Both the position numbers and the translations under genes were made by a program. Below the pieces are notes generated by a model that saw only the letters and a list, made by a program, of their open reading frames with translations, was not told where the DNA came from and did no database searches. This document shows, one piece after another, positions 13,905-14,588 of a DNA stretch of 14,588 nucleotides. The stretch comes from BP-133 sp040756995. GTDB taxonomy: Bacteria > Actinomycetota > Acidimicrobiia > IMCC26256 > BP-133. Where the stretch lies: contig JBFLYK010000091.1 in the NCBI GenBank assembly GCA_040756995.1, forward strand, positions 1 through 14,588, in the 5' to 3' direction. The first letter of the stretch is position 1. Each line of letters opens with the position of its first letter.

Positions 13905-14461
13905 ATGATGAGCACCCCTGCAGGCTGGTATGCCGACCCGACTGAGCCGGCGCGTCTGCGCTGGTGGGACGGTGCCAGCTGGAGCGAGCACGTCCACCCA
14001 GCGCAGCCCGTAGCAGCCGCCTCCTCCAGCCCGGACACGTACCCGCCGGCAACCGTGATAGAGACGCCCTTGTCGGTGCCGCCCGTCCCGGCCCCGGCAC
14101 GACGCGGACTCTTCGGCGGTCGGAAGGGGCTCGAGGCGGAGAACGAAGAGCTGCGGAACGCATTGGCGGCTGTCGGCGTGGCCGAACGGGACGCCCTCGC
14201 AGCGGAGGCCGCCCGCCTCCGAACCGAAATCGCCGAACTCACCGCTCGAAGGGACGCTCTCGCCGCCGACGTGGTCGCCACCAGCGAGGCGGTCGTCCTG
14301 CAGGAGGTCGGCATCTACACCTACCGGCATCCGCTCACCGACGCGGCTGCCTACAAGGCCCGGCTTGAGGATGTCGCGAGCCGGATCAAGCACGCTGCGA
14401 AGTCCGGTGGGGCGGTCACTGGGTCGACGACCTGGCAGGTCAACAACTCTCGGGCCAAGGG
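13905..14461 (+). pseudogene. DUF2510-coiled coil-DUF4041 protein, truncated by an insertion sequence
   Basis: About 185 native residues. The start is ATG 13905 or 13908, behind AAAGGA (13893-13898). The N-terminus STPAGWYADPTEPARLRWWDGASWSEHVHP (3-32) is a typical DUF2510 motif. A Pro-rich linker follows, then GLFGGRKG and a heptad-rich coiled coil (about 78-125, LEAENEELRNAL and LAAEAARLRTEIAELTARRDAL), then the start of DUF4041: VVLQEVGIYTYRHPLTDAAAYKARL and TWQVNNSRAKG. Intact DUF4041 proteins go on with a KM...KLxLRAYNxExD-like block and often a GIY-YIG (T5orf172/Mug113) nuclease, an arrangement reported for phage-DNA-cutting defence proteins of the SNIPE type. Here similarity stops at 14460 and the frame continues into IS sequence to a stop at 14573. 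The C-terminal nuclease is lost or lies beyond the IS. Confidence 0.75.
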
Positions 14462-14588
14462 TGCGGATTCCGGCCGTTTTCGTACACCGGTTCTGGTCGA
14501 TTCCGTACAGCGATTCTGGGGGTTTTCGTACACCCCGGGGGAGGCCACCGGTAGGGATCCGCGTGTGAGCTGAGGAGGCCGGTCACCG
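14462..14588 (+). mobile_element. Terminal region of an insertion sequence, probably IS21-like (runs off the window)
   Basis: A 23-base unit beginning GATTCCGGCCGTTTTC occurs at 14466-14488 and again at 14512-14534 (20 of 23 identical), with a partial third copy, GATTCCGTACAG, at 14499-14510. Multiple terminal repeats of this kind are usual at IS21-family ends, and the element would start with TG at 14462. A purine-rich GAGGAGG (14572-14578) near the window edge suggests the transposase gene begins just beyond it. The transposase itself is not visible, so the family call is tentative. Confidence 0.5.
14466..14534 (+). repeat. Two direct repeats (23 bases, 46-base period) at the IS end
   Basis: Units at 14466-14488 and 14512-14534 differ at three positions and share the block GTTTTCGTACACC exactly. 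Such repeats are usually transposase-binding sites. Confidence 0.75.

Noticed and set aside
13698..14393. Minus-strand 231-codon frame
   Set aside because: It is antisense to the DUF2510-DUF4041 gene, whose motifs are unmistakable, and shows no recognisable domain.
1..14588. CRISPR array
   Set aside because: No set of regularly spaced near-identical repeats of 24-40 bases with unique spacers is present; the only short-period repeats are the 51-base coding repeats at 10413 and the IS-end repeats.

Overview
The window is high-GC DNA with actinobacterial character. Coding strands carry G/C at most third codon positions, there is an IdeR/DtxR-type regulator and a DUF2510 domain, and the MobF relaxase is of the actinobacterial TraA/TrwC style. 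A member of Acidimicrobiia or a relative is plausible but cannot be proven from the sequence. A run of ten Ns at 6512-6521 shows this is a scaffold from a draft or metagenomic assembly.

Most of the window reads as an integrated plasmid-like or conjugative element carrying cargo. The left end (1-2400) holds a complete IS256-family insertion sequence that has cut a tyrosine integrase, leaving only its C-terminal Tyr-bearing part. Facing it on the minus strand are an excisionase-like HTH protein and, overlapping it upstream, an unusual fusion of an HTH domain to a single-stranded DNA-binding protein. A DtxR-family regulator with an altered primary metal site is transcribed divergently from that pair.

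The centre (3300-10230) is a maintenance and transfer module, all on the plus strand: a small unknown ORF, a ParB-like protein, a winged-helix-like unknown protein, a MinD/ParA-like protein that lacks both P-loop lysines, the assembly gap beside a G-quadruplex-prone tract, and a 1185-residue MobF relaxase-helicase with an extra HTH inserted in its relaxase domain. A 20-bp palindrome occurs once before the small ORF/parB pair and once at the end of parB. Two copies of a second, 17-bp palindrome lie just before the winged-helix gene, so this module probably has its own repressor/operator circuit or centromere sites. No type IV coupling protein or mating-channel gene is visible.

The right part (10390-14588) is cargo: a 55-residue three-repeat protein resembling beta-flower repeats, a tight two-gene minus-strand operon (a 528-residue protein with a PD-(D/E)XK nuclease signature and a 348-residue protein with a possible second nuclease-like core), and, divergent from it, a DUF2510-coiled coil-DUF4041 protein related to phage-defence nucleases. 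This last gene is cut by the end of another insertion sequence that runs off the window. The two-gene operon is the best candidate for a little-described, possibly defensive system.
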